From DATFWK01 sp035259345 (GTDB lineage Bacteria > Actinomycetota > Thermoleophilia > Miltoncostaeales > Miltoncostaeaceae), in contig DATFWK010000035.1 in NCBI GenBank assembly GCA_035259345.1, positions 1 through 6,820 on the forward strand: a DNA stretch of 6,820 nt, written 5' to 3'. The notes beneath the pieces were generated by a model that had not been told where the DNA came from, made no database searches, and was given only the letters and a program-made list of their open reading frames with translations. The position numbers and the translations under genes are program-made. This document shows positions 1-5,759 of the stretch, piece by piece. How positions within the stretch are numbered: position 1 is the first letter of the stretch; each line of letters opens with the position of its first letter.

Positions 1-189
1 GTCGGCAGGCTCAAGGCCGACGGGCGGGTGGTCGCGGGCGGCGCGCTCGGCGACCCGCCGCACGGGGCGGCCATCGTCTTCCACGTCGAGGACCCCTCGG
101 AGGTCGAGGCGTTCGTCGCGGCCGACCCCTACGTGACGGAGGGGCTGGTGACGGCCTGGCGCGTCGAGCCTTGGACGGTCGTGACGTGA
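1..189 (+). CDS. YCII-family protein, C-terminal part (5' end off window)
   Basis: The reading frame is open from the first base to a TGA at 187-189 and shows 62 residues. The visible part reads as the back half of a YciI/YCII ferredoxin-like domain. A glycine-rich strand (GRVVAGGALGDPP) is followed by a beta strand (AAIVFHV), a helix (SEVEAFVAADPYV, which carries the Asp-Pro typical of this family), and a final strand rich in Trp, Val and Glu (AWRVEPWTVV). YCII domains are usually about 95 residues, so roughly 35 N-terminal residues, including the usual conserved His, lie upstream of the window. The family is a small alpha/beta fold related to muconolactone isomerases. Its cellular role is generally unknown, so no reaction is assigned. 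The stop overlaps the next gene's GTG start (GTGA at 186-189), which points to cotranscription and coupled translation. The family call is based on motif style only. Confidence 0.75.
   Translation, partial: VGRLKADGRVVAGGALGDPPHGAAIVFHVEDPSEVEAFVAADPYVTEGLVTAWRVEPWTVVT
173..178 (+). promoter_or_regulatory. Possible ribosome binding site for the AcuC-like gene
   Basis: GGACGG lies 7 nt upstream of the GTG at 186. It is one interruption away from the consensus GGAGG, and the same hexamer sits 6 nt upstream of the chosen opcA start. It supports GTG 186 over the in-frame TTG at 171. It lies inside the YCII coding region, so the match could be chance. Confidence 0.3.
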
Positions 190-1346
190 GCCCGGTCGGC
201 TTCGTCACGCGGGAGGCGGTCGCCGGGTACAACCTCGGCGCCGACCACCCGATGTCGCCGCTCACGAGGGAGCTCGCCGCCGAGCTCATCGGCGCCTACG
301 GCATGCTCGACCGCGCGGACGTCCAGGCGATCGCGCCGCGCGTGGCCACCGACGAGGAGATCGAGCGCGCGCACGCCCCGGCCTACATCGCGGCCGTGCG
401 GCGGTTCGGCGCCGACCCGGACCTCGCTCACGCCTGGGAGGCCAGCCAGTGGGGCCTCGCGGCGGGCGGCGACACGCCGGCCTTCGCAGGCATGCACGAG
501 GCCTCCGCCGCCGTCTGCGGCGCCTCCATCGAGGCGGCGATGGCCGTCTGGGAGGGGCGGGTCGACCGGGTGTTCTCGCCGGCCGGTGGCCTGCACCACG
601 CCTTCGCCAACCGTGCCGCGGGCTTCTGCGTCTACAACGACCCGGCCGTCGCGATCATGGCGCTGCTCGACGCCGGCGCCGAGCGCGTCGCGTACGTGGA
701 CGTGGATGTGCACCACGGCGACGGCACGCAGTGGATCTTCTACGAGGACCCGCGGGTCCTCACGTGCTCCGTGCACGAGACCGGCCGCTACCTCTTCCCG
801 GGCACCGGCGGCATGGAGGAGCGGGGCACCGGGGCCGGCCAGGGGACCGCCCTCAACATCCCCCTGCCGCCGTTCGCCGGCGACGGCCCGTACCTGCGCG
901 CGATCGAGGACGTCATCGCCCCGGCCGTGCGCGCCTTCCGGCCGGACGTCATCGTCACCCAGGACGGCGTGGATCCCCACCATGCCGACCCCCTCGCGCA
1001 CCTCCAGGTGACCATGGGCGCGTTCCCGCTGGTGTGGCGGGCGCTCCACGCGATGGCGGACGACGCGGCGGGCGGGCGCTGGGTCGCGCTCGGGGGCGGC
1101 GGCTACAACGTCGACGTGCTGCCGCGCGCATGGACGTTCCTGTTCGCCGAGATGATCGGCGAGGAGCCCGAGGACGAGATCCCGCCGGCGTGGCTGGCGT
1201 CGGCGGAGGGGCGGACCGGCGCGCGGCTGACCGGCGGGCTCGGCCGCGACGTCGAGCCGGCGGTCCCGGAGGACCATCGGACCCGCGCCGACGAGGAGGG
1301 CCACCGCGTCGTCGACACCGCACGCGCGCTCGTCGGTGGGGCCTGA
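186..1346 (+). CDS. acuC: AcuC-like zinc-dependent deacetylase (histone deacetylase superfamily)
   Basis: This 386-residue protein is close to the usual AcuC length of about 390. The class I HDAC/AcuC fold covers most of it. Visible active-site elements are the tandem His in GGLHHA (H137, H138), the zinc ligands D174 and H176 in YVDVDVHHGDGT, the third zinc ligand D268 in the ADPLAHL segment, and the transition-state tyrosine Y307 in GGGGYN. The QDGVDPHHADPLAHL stretch resembles AcuC more than eukaryotic HDACs. AcuC enzymes remove acetyl groups from lysines of cytoplasmic proteins, classically acetyl-CoA synthetase, and are linked to acetoin/acetate use. No acs or acetoin gene is visible here, so the substrate is not known. 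GTG 186 is preferred because it forms a GTGA overlap with the upstream stop. A TTG at 171 would add five residues. The last ~50 residues after the catalytic domain are charged and probably peripheral. A related deacetylase such as an acetylpolyamine hydrolase is less likely. Confidence 0.88.
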   Translation: MSPVGFVTREAVAGYNLGADHPMSPLTRELAAELIGAYGMLDRADVQAIAPRVATDEEIERAHAPAYIAAVRRFGADPDLAHAWEASQWGLAAGGDTPAFAGMHEASAAVCGASIEAAMAVWEGRVDRVFSPAGGLHHAFANRAAGFCVYNDPAVAIMALLDAGAERVAYVDVDVHHGDGTQWIFYEDPRVLTCSVHETGRYLFPGTGGMEERGTGAGQGTALNIPLPPFAGDGPYLRAIEDVIAPAVRAFRPDVIVTQDGVDPHHADPLAHLQVTMGAFPLVWRALHAMADDAAGGRWVALGGGGYNVDVLPRAWTFLFAEMIGEEPEDEIPPAWLASAEGRTGARLTGGLGRDVEPAVPEDHRTRADEEGHRVVDTARALVGGA

Positions 1347-1920
1347 GACCGCCCTCTGGCGGCGAGCCGACGACCCTCCCGCGGCCCACGACCTCGCCGC
1401 GCGCAGGCTGGAGCGCGAGCGGTACGAGCACACGCGTGGGGTGGCGCAGCAAGCAGCGCGGCTGGCGCGGCGGGCGCGGCTGGACCGCGATGAGCGCCGC
1501 CGGCTGCTCGCCGCGGCCTGGCTCCACGACATCGGCTACGGGCTCGGAGAGGGCTATCACCCGCTCCTCGGCGCACGGGCGCTCCGGCAGGCCGGGCATG
1601 AAGAGCTCGCGCGCGTCGTGGCCCACCACTCCGGCGCCGCGCACCAGGCGGCGCTCATGGGCCTGCCGCCCCTCGAGCGCGAGTTCCCGCGGCCGGCCGG
1701 GCGCATGGCCGCCATCCTCGACCTGGTGGACATCGCCGACCTCACGACGGGCCCCCAGGGCGCGCCGCTGACGCCGGCGCAGCGGTTCCGGAGGGCAGTG
1801 GACCGCCACGGCACCGGCCACCCCTCCGTGCGCGTGATGGTCTCGACCATCAACCGCCTCGGCGGCGACCCCGAGGTCCGTGCCCTCGTGGAGCACGTTT
1901 CGCCCCGTTCCGGGCCATAA
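1336..1920 (+). CDS. HD-domain metal-dependent phosphohydrolase
   Basis: This 194-residue protein has the ordered metal-binding signature of the HD superfamily. H32 is in RYEHTRGVA, the H64-D65 pair is in AWLHDIGYG, H75 is in GYHPLLGARAL, H97-H98 are in VVAHHSGA, and a late Asp is in DLVDIADL (D132 probable). All four HD positions are therefore present and the protein should bind metal and be catalytically competent. Family members hydrolyse phosphate esters of nucleotides and related compounds. The sequence does not reveal the substrate, and no second domain such as GGDEF, GAF or RelA synthetase is attached. The basic, Arg-rich first 60 residues look helical. The GTG at 1336 overlaps the end of the acuC-like gene by 11 bp, and no other start codon is visible upstream of the first conserved His. 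There is no convincing Shine-Dalgarno, so translation probably depends on coupling to the upstream gene. Confidence 0.85.
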   Translation: MGPETALWRRADDPPAAHDLAARRLERERYEHTRGVAQQAARLARRARLDRDERRRLLAAAWLHDIGYGLGEGYHPLLGARALRQAGHEELARVVAHHSGAAHQAALMGLPPLEREFPRPAGRMAAILDLVDIADLTTGPQGAPLTPAQRFRRAVDRHGTGHPSVRVMVSTINRLGGDPEVRALVEHVSPRSGP

Positions 1921-1934
1921 TCCCCTCGTGGGGA
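1921..1934 (+). promoter_or_regulatory. Small hairpin enclosing the GTG start of the LOG-family gene
   Basis: TCCCC (1921-1925) and GGGGA (1930-1934) form a perfect 5-bp stem with a TCGT loop. It begins directly after the TAA of the HD gene and buries the GTG start at 1928-1930. A ribosome finishing the HD gene would melt it, so it could enforce translational coupling. The stem is short and may be fortuitous in DNA this rich in G and C. Confidence 0.3.
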
Positions 1935-2452
1935 GCCGGCGTGTCGCCGCGGTCTTCGGGAGCGCCACGCTGGATCCTGGCGACCCCGAGTACGCGTCCG
2001 CCGAGCGGCTCGGGGCGCTGCTCGCCGCCGCCGGATGGACCGTGATGACCGGCGGCTACGACGGCGCCATGGCCGCCGTGTCCCGGGGCGCGAGCGAGGC
2101 CGGCGGGCACGTCGTCGGCGTGACGGTCGAGGGCTGGCGGAACCGGTGGGCGGCGAACCGGTGGGTGGCCGAGGAGCGCCCCGCGCCGGACCTTCCCGCG
2201 CGGCTGGCCGCGCTCGTGCGCGGGGACGCCCTGCTGGCCGTCGGCGGCGGCGTGGGCACCCTGGCCGAGGTCGCGCTCGCCTGGCACCTGCGCCTGCGCG
2301 GCGAGGACCTGGACCGCCCGCTGGTCGTGATCGGCGATCGGTGGCGGCGGGTCATCGACGACCTGGTCCAGGACCTCGGGATGGCCGCGGCGGAGGCCGA
2401 GCACGTTCGGGTCGCCGCCGGCCCGGACGACGCCGTCGCGATGATCGGATGA
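1928..2452 (+). CDS. LOG-family (lysine-decarboxylase-like) protein
   Basis: This 174-residue Rossmann-like protein starts with a beta strand and nucleotide-type loop, RRVAAVFGSAT (residues 4-14). The next element is an AGWTVMTGGYDGAM segment (35-48), the usual G-G-x-x-G-x-M signature of the family. The third is GGGVGTLAEVALAW (106-119), the counterpart of the PGGxGTxxE motif. LOG proteins such as cytokinin-riboside 5'-monophosphate phosphoribohydrolases cleave the N-glycosidic bond of nucleoside monophosphates. Many bacterial relatives have no known substrate. Here the proline of PGG is replaced by Val-Gly, and the Arg-Lys pair seen in classical LOGs before this motif is not evident. Activity is therefore uncertain, although the motif Glu (E114) is kept. 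GTG 1928 places the start right before the first strand, 7 bp after the HD gene. An in-frame GTG at 1880 would add 16 residues overlapping that gene and looks less likely. The end overlaps the next gene through ATGA. Confidence 0.8.
   Translation: MGSRRVAAVFGSATLDPGDPEYASAERLGALLAAAGWTVMTGGYDGAMAAVSRGASEAGGHVVGVTVEGWRNRWAANRWVAEERPAPDLPARLAALVRGDALLAVGGGVGTLAEVALAWHLRLRGEDLDRPLVVIGDRWRRVIDDLVQDLGMAAAEAEHVRVAAGPDDAVAMIG
2140..2169 (+). repeat. 15-bp tandem duplication inside the LOG-family gene
   Basis: GAACCGGTGGGCGGC (2140-2154) is followed immediately by GAACCGGTGGGTGGC (2155-2169), matching at 14 of 15 positions. It preserves the reading frame and produces adjacent NRWAA and NRWVA pentapeptides at residues 72-81. 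Confidence 0.75.
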
Positions 2453-3984
2453 AGACGCTGGTTGCGCTCGGCGTCGTGCTCGCGGCGGCACCGGCGAGCG
2501 GGCTCGCCGCGACCGTGCCGCTCGAGCAGGGGGCGCGGGCCGAAGGCGCGCGCGTCGCGGCCAGCCCGGGCGGGGCCGCGGCGGCTGTCTATCCACTCCG
2601 CGCGGGCCTCGGGCTCCAGCTCGGGGGTGCCGGCGAGGCGCTCCGCCCGCCGGTGCCGAGCGGCGCCGTCGTGGACGGGCTCGTCCTGACCGCGCCGGGT
2701 CGCCCGCTCCTCGTCACCAGGGTGAGCGGCCGCTGCGGCGCCGTCTCGGCGCTCGCCGGCGGGGACGGCGGCTGGTCCACGCCCGTGTCGCTCGGCGCCG
2801 GCCGGGCGGCGGCGGTATCGGCCGACGCGGGCGGCGTTCCCGCGGTCGCCGTGATCGGCTGCGGCGGCGCCGTCTCGCTCTGGCGGCCCGACGCCGGCGG
2901 GACGTGGAGCCGCGAGGACACCGGGCTGCGCGCCGCGGCCGGCGCCGGCCCATCGGTGGCGGCGGGCGGCGGCATCGTGGTGGTCGGCGTCGAGGGCCGC
3001 CCGGCCGGGATCGCGCTTCGCGGAGCGGACGGTGCATGGTCCCGGCTGCCCCTTCCCGGCGGGCGCCTGCGCCGCGGGGAGTCTGCCTCCGTGCTCCAGG
3101 TCGCCGTCGACGGCACGGGGCGGCCGGTGGCGCTGATCGTCCGCGCCAGGGAGCGGCCGCCGGACGAGCCGGATCATCCGCTGGCCCCGCCGCGGCGCAT
3201 CGCGGCCCGCCTGACCGGCGGCGCCTGGGCCCCGATCGCGGGGCGCCGCCCGGTGGCGCTGGTCCCGGCGGGGGACGGCTTCGCGCTGCGGCGGGCTTCC
3301 GGCGACATCCTCGTCGAGACGCAGGCGGCGACGTACACGACCGCGCCGGCGGCGCGGGCCTTCGCCGCGGCGAGCGACGGCACGCTCGCGTGGATGCCCT
3401 CCTCGGGGCCGGCGCGCCTGGTGACCGGCCCGGCGCCGACCCTCGAGCTCGCCGCCCCGACGCGGGCGCGCTTCGGCGAGCTCGTGCCCGTGCGCGCGCG
3501 CCTGACGCTGGCCGGCGCACCGGTCTCGGCGGCGGTCGTAGCGATCGACGGCAGGCCGGTCGTCACCGACGGCACCGGCGCGGCCACCGCGTCCGTCCTC
3601 GCGGTCCGGACCGGGGCGATCGAGGCGGCGACGCTGCCCTCGGCGACCGTGAACCCGAGCGCGGGAACGCTGTCGCTGCGGGTGGTCCCGCGGTCCGTGC
3701 GGATCCGCGCGCGGGCGCGGGTGCTCCGCGAGGGCCCCCGCATCGTGCTGGTGCGGGGGTCCGTCGCGGGCGGGACGGCGCTCGGCGGCTCACTTGGACG
3801 GGTCTGGCTGCTGGACCTGGTCCCCGGCCCGCAGGGCCCGCTGCCCGGGCAGCCGCTCGCCTCGGCGCCCGTCCGCGCCGGCCGGTCCACGCGGTTCCGC
3901 CTGCAGGGGCGCCTGCCCGGGAGCGGGCTCGCCGCCGTGTTCTACGAAGGGCGCGTCGTCCGCCTCAGGCTCCCGCCGCCCTGA
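2449..3984 (+). CDS. Secreted protein with beta-propeller-like repeats and an Ig-like C-terminal region, function unknown
   Basis: This 511-residue protein begins with a Sec-type signal peptide: Lys2, a hydrophobic core LVALGVVLAAAPA, and a likely cleavage after A20 (SGLA|AT). There is no lipobox cysteine, LPxTG motif or C-terminal membrane segment, so release outside the membrane is expected. Residues ~85-320 contain repeated beta-rich units ending in an Asp/Gly-rich turn and Trp (W109, W153, W197, W260). The first three are spaced exactly 44 residues apart, resembling propeller blades. C96 and C138 occupy equivalent positions in two units (RCGAVSAL and GCGGAVSLW). Residues ~330-412 look Ig-like (LAAPTRARFGELVPVRARL, then VAIDGRPVVTDGTGAATASV). 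The last ~100 residues are a further beta-rich, Arg-rich region. I do not recognise a named family or catalytic motif. The ATG at 2449 overlaps the LOG gene stop (ATGA) and is the only start that gives a signal peptide. Being last in the operon, it ends 39 bp before the convergent pgl. Confidence 0.75.
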   Translation: MKTLVALGVVLAAAPASGLAATVPLEQGARAEGARVAASPGGAAAAVYPLRAGLGLQLGGAGEALRPPVPSGAVVDGLVLTAPGRPLLVTRVSGRCGAVSALAGGDGGWSTPVSLGAGRAAAVSADAGGVPAVAVIGCGGAVSLWRPDAGGTWSREDTGLRAAAGAGPSVAAGGGIVVVGVEGRPAGIALRGADGAWSRLPLPGGRLRRGESASVLQVAVDGTGRPVALIVRARERPPDEPDHPLAPPRRIAARLTGGAWAPIAGRRPVALVPAGDGFALRRASGDILVETQAATYTTAPAARAFAAASDGTLAWMPSSGPARLVTGPAPTLELAAPTRARFGELVPVRARLTLAGAPVSAAVVAIDGRPVVTDGTGAATASVLAVRTGAIEAATLPSATVNPSAGTLSLRVVPRSVRIRARARVLREGPRIVLVRGSVAGGTALGGSLGRVWLLDLVPGPQGPLPGQPLASAPVRAGRSTRFRLQGRLPGSGLAAVFYEGRVVRLRLPPP

Positions 3985-4016
3985 TCGGGCATACCGGCAG
4001 GTCGGGCGGTGGCGGG

Positions 4017-4036
4017 ACGGCGCCTACGGGCGCCGT
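4017..4036. terminator. Candidate shared terminator hairpin between convergent operons
   Basis: Perfect 8-bp arms ACGGCGCC (4017-4024) and GGCGCCGT (4029-4036) flank the loop TACG. Plus-strand RNA would have a C(UACG)G loop of the very stable UNCG class, starting 33 nt after the secreted-protein stop. On the minus strand the arms are the same with loop CGTA, and the hairpin contains the pgl TAG (4026-4024). There is no U-tract on either side, so classical intrinsic termination is not assured. U-less hairpins have been proposed as terminators in actinobacteria. It could also act as a 3'-end stabiliser. Confidence 0.5.
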
Positions 4037-4743
4037 GACATCCGCCCGGCGGCCGCCTGGGTCGCGATCCAGACGACCTCGCGCGCCCCGACCAGGCGCC
4101 CGGCGGGGACCGACGGGTCGCCGGCCAGCGCCCGCACGAGGGCCGGCGCCTTCTCCTCGCCGTCGACGAGCAGGACGACGCGCCGGGCGGCGAGCAGCAC
4201 CGGCAGCGTGATCGTCACGCGGTCCGGCTGGGGCAGGTCCGGCCGGTGGACGGGAACGTAGGCCCGGACGCGCTCGTCCAGGGCCGGGTCCTCCGGGAAG
4301 AGCGAGGCCGTGTGGCCCTCGGGGCCCATCCCGAGGAGGACCAGGTCGATGCTGGGCCACCCCTCCCACCGCTCGGGCACGGCGGCGTGGAGCGCCGCCT
4401 CCGCGCCGGCCGCCGCCGTCCACGGCGGTAGCTCGCCCCGGATGCGGTGGACGTTCTCGGGCGGGATGTCGATGCGGTCGACGAGCGCCTCACGCGCCAT
4501 CCGGTCGTTCGACGCGGGGTGGTCCGGCGGCACCATCCGCTCGTCGCCGAAGAGCAGCTGGACGCCGTCCCACCGCCGTCCCTCGGCCGCCAGGATCTCG
4601 TAGGCCCCGGCGGGAGTGGAGCCCCCTGCGAGCGAGAGCGACAGGCGGCCGTCCGCCTGGTCGAGCGCCTGGAGCACCAGGCCGGCCGCCGCATGGTCGA
4701 GCTCGGGCCGGTCCGCGACGACGCGGATCCGCTGGTCCCTCAT
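4024..4743 (-). CDS. pgl: 6-phosphogluconolactonase
   Basis: This 239-residue protein is the normal length for DevB-type 6-phosphogluconolactonase, the cytoplasmic enzyme that hydrolyses 6-phosphoglucono-delta-lactone to 6-phosphogluconate in the oxidative pentose-phosphate pathway. Family blocks appear in order: LSLAGGSTPAGAYE (36-49, phosphate-binding loop), LLFGDERMVPPDHPASND (63-80) and LVLLGMGPEGHTASLFP (134-150). The last holds the presumed catalytic His (H144). The C-terminus has the expected RVTITLPVL and VVLLVDGEEKAPAL segments. The ATG at 4743 overlaps the opcA TGA as ATGA, so translation is probably coupled. The frame stays open far upstream, but that part is a shadow of opcA and zwf in another frame, and the family homology starts at this ATG. 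The related glucosamine-6-phosphate deaminases share the fold, but the GHTASLFP block and the neighbours make lactonase the clear choice. Confidence 0.95.
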   Translation of the reverse strand: MRDQRIRVVADRPELDHAAAGLVLQALDQADGRLSLSLAGGSTPAGAYEILAAEGRRWDGVQLLFGDERMVPPDHPASNDRMAREALVDRIDIPPENVHRIRGELPPWTAAAGAEAALHAAVPERWEGWPSIDLVLLGMGPEGHTASLFPEDPALDERVRAYVPVHRPDLPQPDRVTITLPVLLAARRVVLLVDGEEKAPALVRALAGDPSVPAGRLVGAREVVWIATQAAAGRMSRRP

Positions 4744-5759
4744 CCGGCCGCGATGGCCGCCGCCCGGCGGACGGCGCGCTCGAACGGGCGGTCGTGGGAG
4801 CGCAGCTCGAGCTCGCCGGCGAGGAGCGCCGGGCGGCTCGGCACGGGAACCGGCAGCGACCGCTCGCCGGACCGTGTCCGGATGGCGACGCTGCTCGCGC
4901 CCTCGGCGCGGACGATGGCGCAGACCTCGCCCGCGTCCCCGTCCAGCTCGATCGCGCACAGGCCGCCGGCCTCGCCGGAGCGGGCCTCGACCGCGACCCG
5001 GGCGTGGGGGCCGACCAGCCCCGCGAGCCAGCCCGCCACGAGCAGCGCCTCGAGGGACGGTGCGTCCCCGCCGCCCGCGACGCGGATGGCCGCATTCCCC
5101 TCCTGGAGCGAGCGCAGCACGGCACCCCGGATCGTGAGGGCGACCGTCTGGCGCCACGCGGTCACCTCGGCCCAGGCCAGGTCGGTGACGGCCGGGCCGT
5201 CGGCACCGGCGAGGTCGGCGAGCGCGGCGGCGGCCTCGGGGCCGTCGGCGTCCCGCGCGGCCTCGGTCACCACGCGATCCGCGACCCCGCCGAGGTCGCG
5301 CATCACCGGGTGAGCCGCGTCCGGGCGCCCCGGCCACCACAGGAACGTAGTGAGATCCGAGCGCAACAGCGGGATGACTGCGCTCGCGGCGTGCTCGACG
5401 ACGCCGCCGCGCAGGGTGAGCACGACCCGCTCGACCTCGACGGGCCGGCCGTCCGTGGCGCGGCGCACCGCCGCCTCTGCCTGCGCGTCGATGCCGTCGC
5501 CGCCGGGCGCTGTCGTGAGGATGACGGCGCGGGAGGGATGGTGGTCCGCGAGGTGGTCGACGACGTCCTCCATCTCCGCCGCCGCGGCCTCGTCCGGCGC
5601 CCAGGCGATCAGGTTCAGGACGCTCGTGCGCGCGGGGACGGCGCCCTCGGGCGCGAGCCCATGCCGCAGGTCGGCCAGGCGCGCGGCCACCTCGCCGATC
5701 CGCACCCCCTCGCCGGACCAGCGCGCGGACGACGGCGCCCCGGCTACAGCCGTCGCCAC
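4740..5759 (-). CDS. opcA: Glucose-6-phosphate dehydrogenase assembly/activator protein OpcA
   Basis: This 339-residue protein lies between zwf and pgl. OpcA is a non-catalytic cytoplasmic partner that promotes assembly or activity of glucose-6-phosphate dehydrogenase, known from cyanobacteria and actinobacteria. Recognisable blocks are WSGEGVRIGEVAARLADLR near the N-terminus (14-32), PARTSVLNLIAW (42-53), DHHPSRAVIL (72-81) and the hallmark LLRSDLTTFLWWPGRPD (131-147). The C-terminal half carries the ARVAVE and FERAVRRAAAIA segments typical of the OpcA C-terminal domain. GTG 5759 is chosen because it keeps the conserved Trp-Ser region and has a GGACGG 6 nt upstream. It overlaps the zwf end by 16 bp. 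A GTG at 5705 would give 321 residues but cut off the conserved WSG. The frame continues open to the right only as a zwf shadow. The end overlaps pgl through ATGA. Confidence 0.9.
   Translation of the reverse strand: MATAVAGAPSSARWSGEGVRIGEVAARLADLRHGLAPEGAVPARTSVLNLIAWAPDEAAAAEMEDVVDHLADHHPSRAVILTTAPGGDGIDAQAEAAVRRATDGRPVEVERVVLTLRGGVVEHAASAVIPLLRSDLTTFLWWPGRPDAAHPVMRDLGGVADRVVTEAARDADGPEAAAALADLAGADGPAVTDLAWAEVTAWRQTVALTIRGAVLRSLQEGNAAIRVAGGGDAPSLEALLVAGWLAGLVGPHARVAVEARSGEAGGLCAIELDGDAGEVCAIVRAEGASSVAIRTRSGERSLPVPVPSRPALLAGELELRSHDRPFERAVRRAAAIAAG

Noticed and set aside
129..1532. Long minus-strand open frame of 467 codons opposite the acuC-like gene
   Set aside because: It is a shadow frame caused by the scarcity of stop codons in GC-rich DNA. 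The translation is Arg-, Gly- and Ala-rich with no motif, while the plus strand carries a complete HDAC active site.
2035..2448. 138-codon N-terminal extension of the secreted protein
   Set aside because: It overlaps the LOG-family gene, is extremely Arg-rich and would hide the signal peptide that starts at the ATG at 2449.
3978..3990. Short inverted repeat GCCC-TGATC-GGGC over the secreted-protein stop codon
   Set aside because: A 4-bp stem is expected by chance in such GC-rich sequence, and the 8-bp hairpin just downstream is a much better terminator candidate.
3985..4023. Possible small gene or promoter in the only intergenic gap
   Set aside because: The gap is 39 bp, lies between two converging stop codons, and shows no -10/-35-like sequence or start with an RBS.
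2904..4211. Second plus-strand open frame of 435 codons overlapping the secreted-protein gene
   Set aside because: It consists of Arg/Gly/Pro-rich low-complexity translation, has no domain, and runs antisense into pgl. It is a frame shadow.
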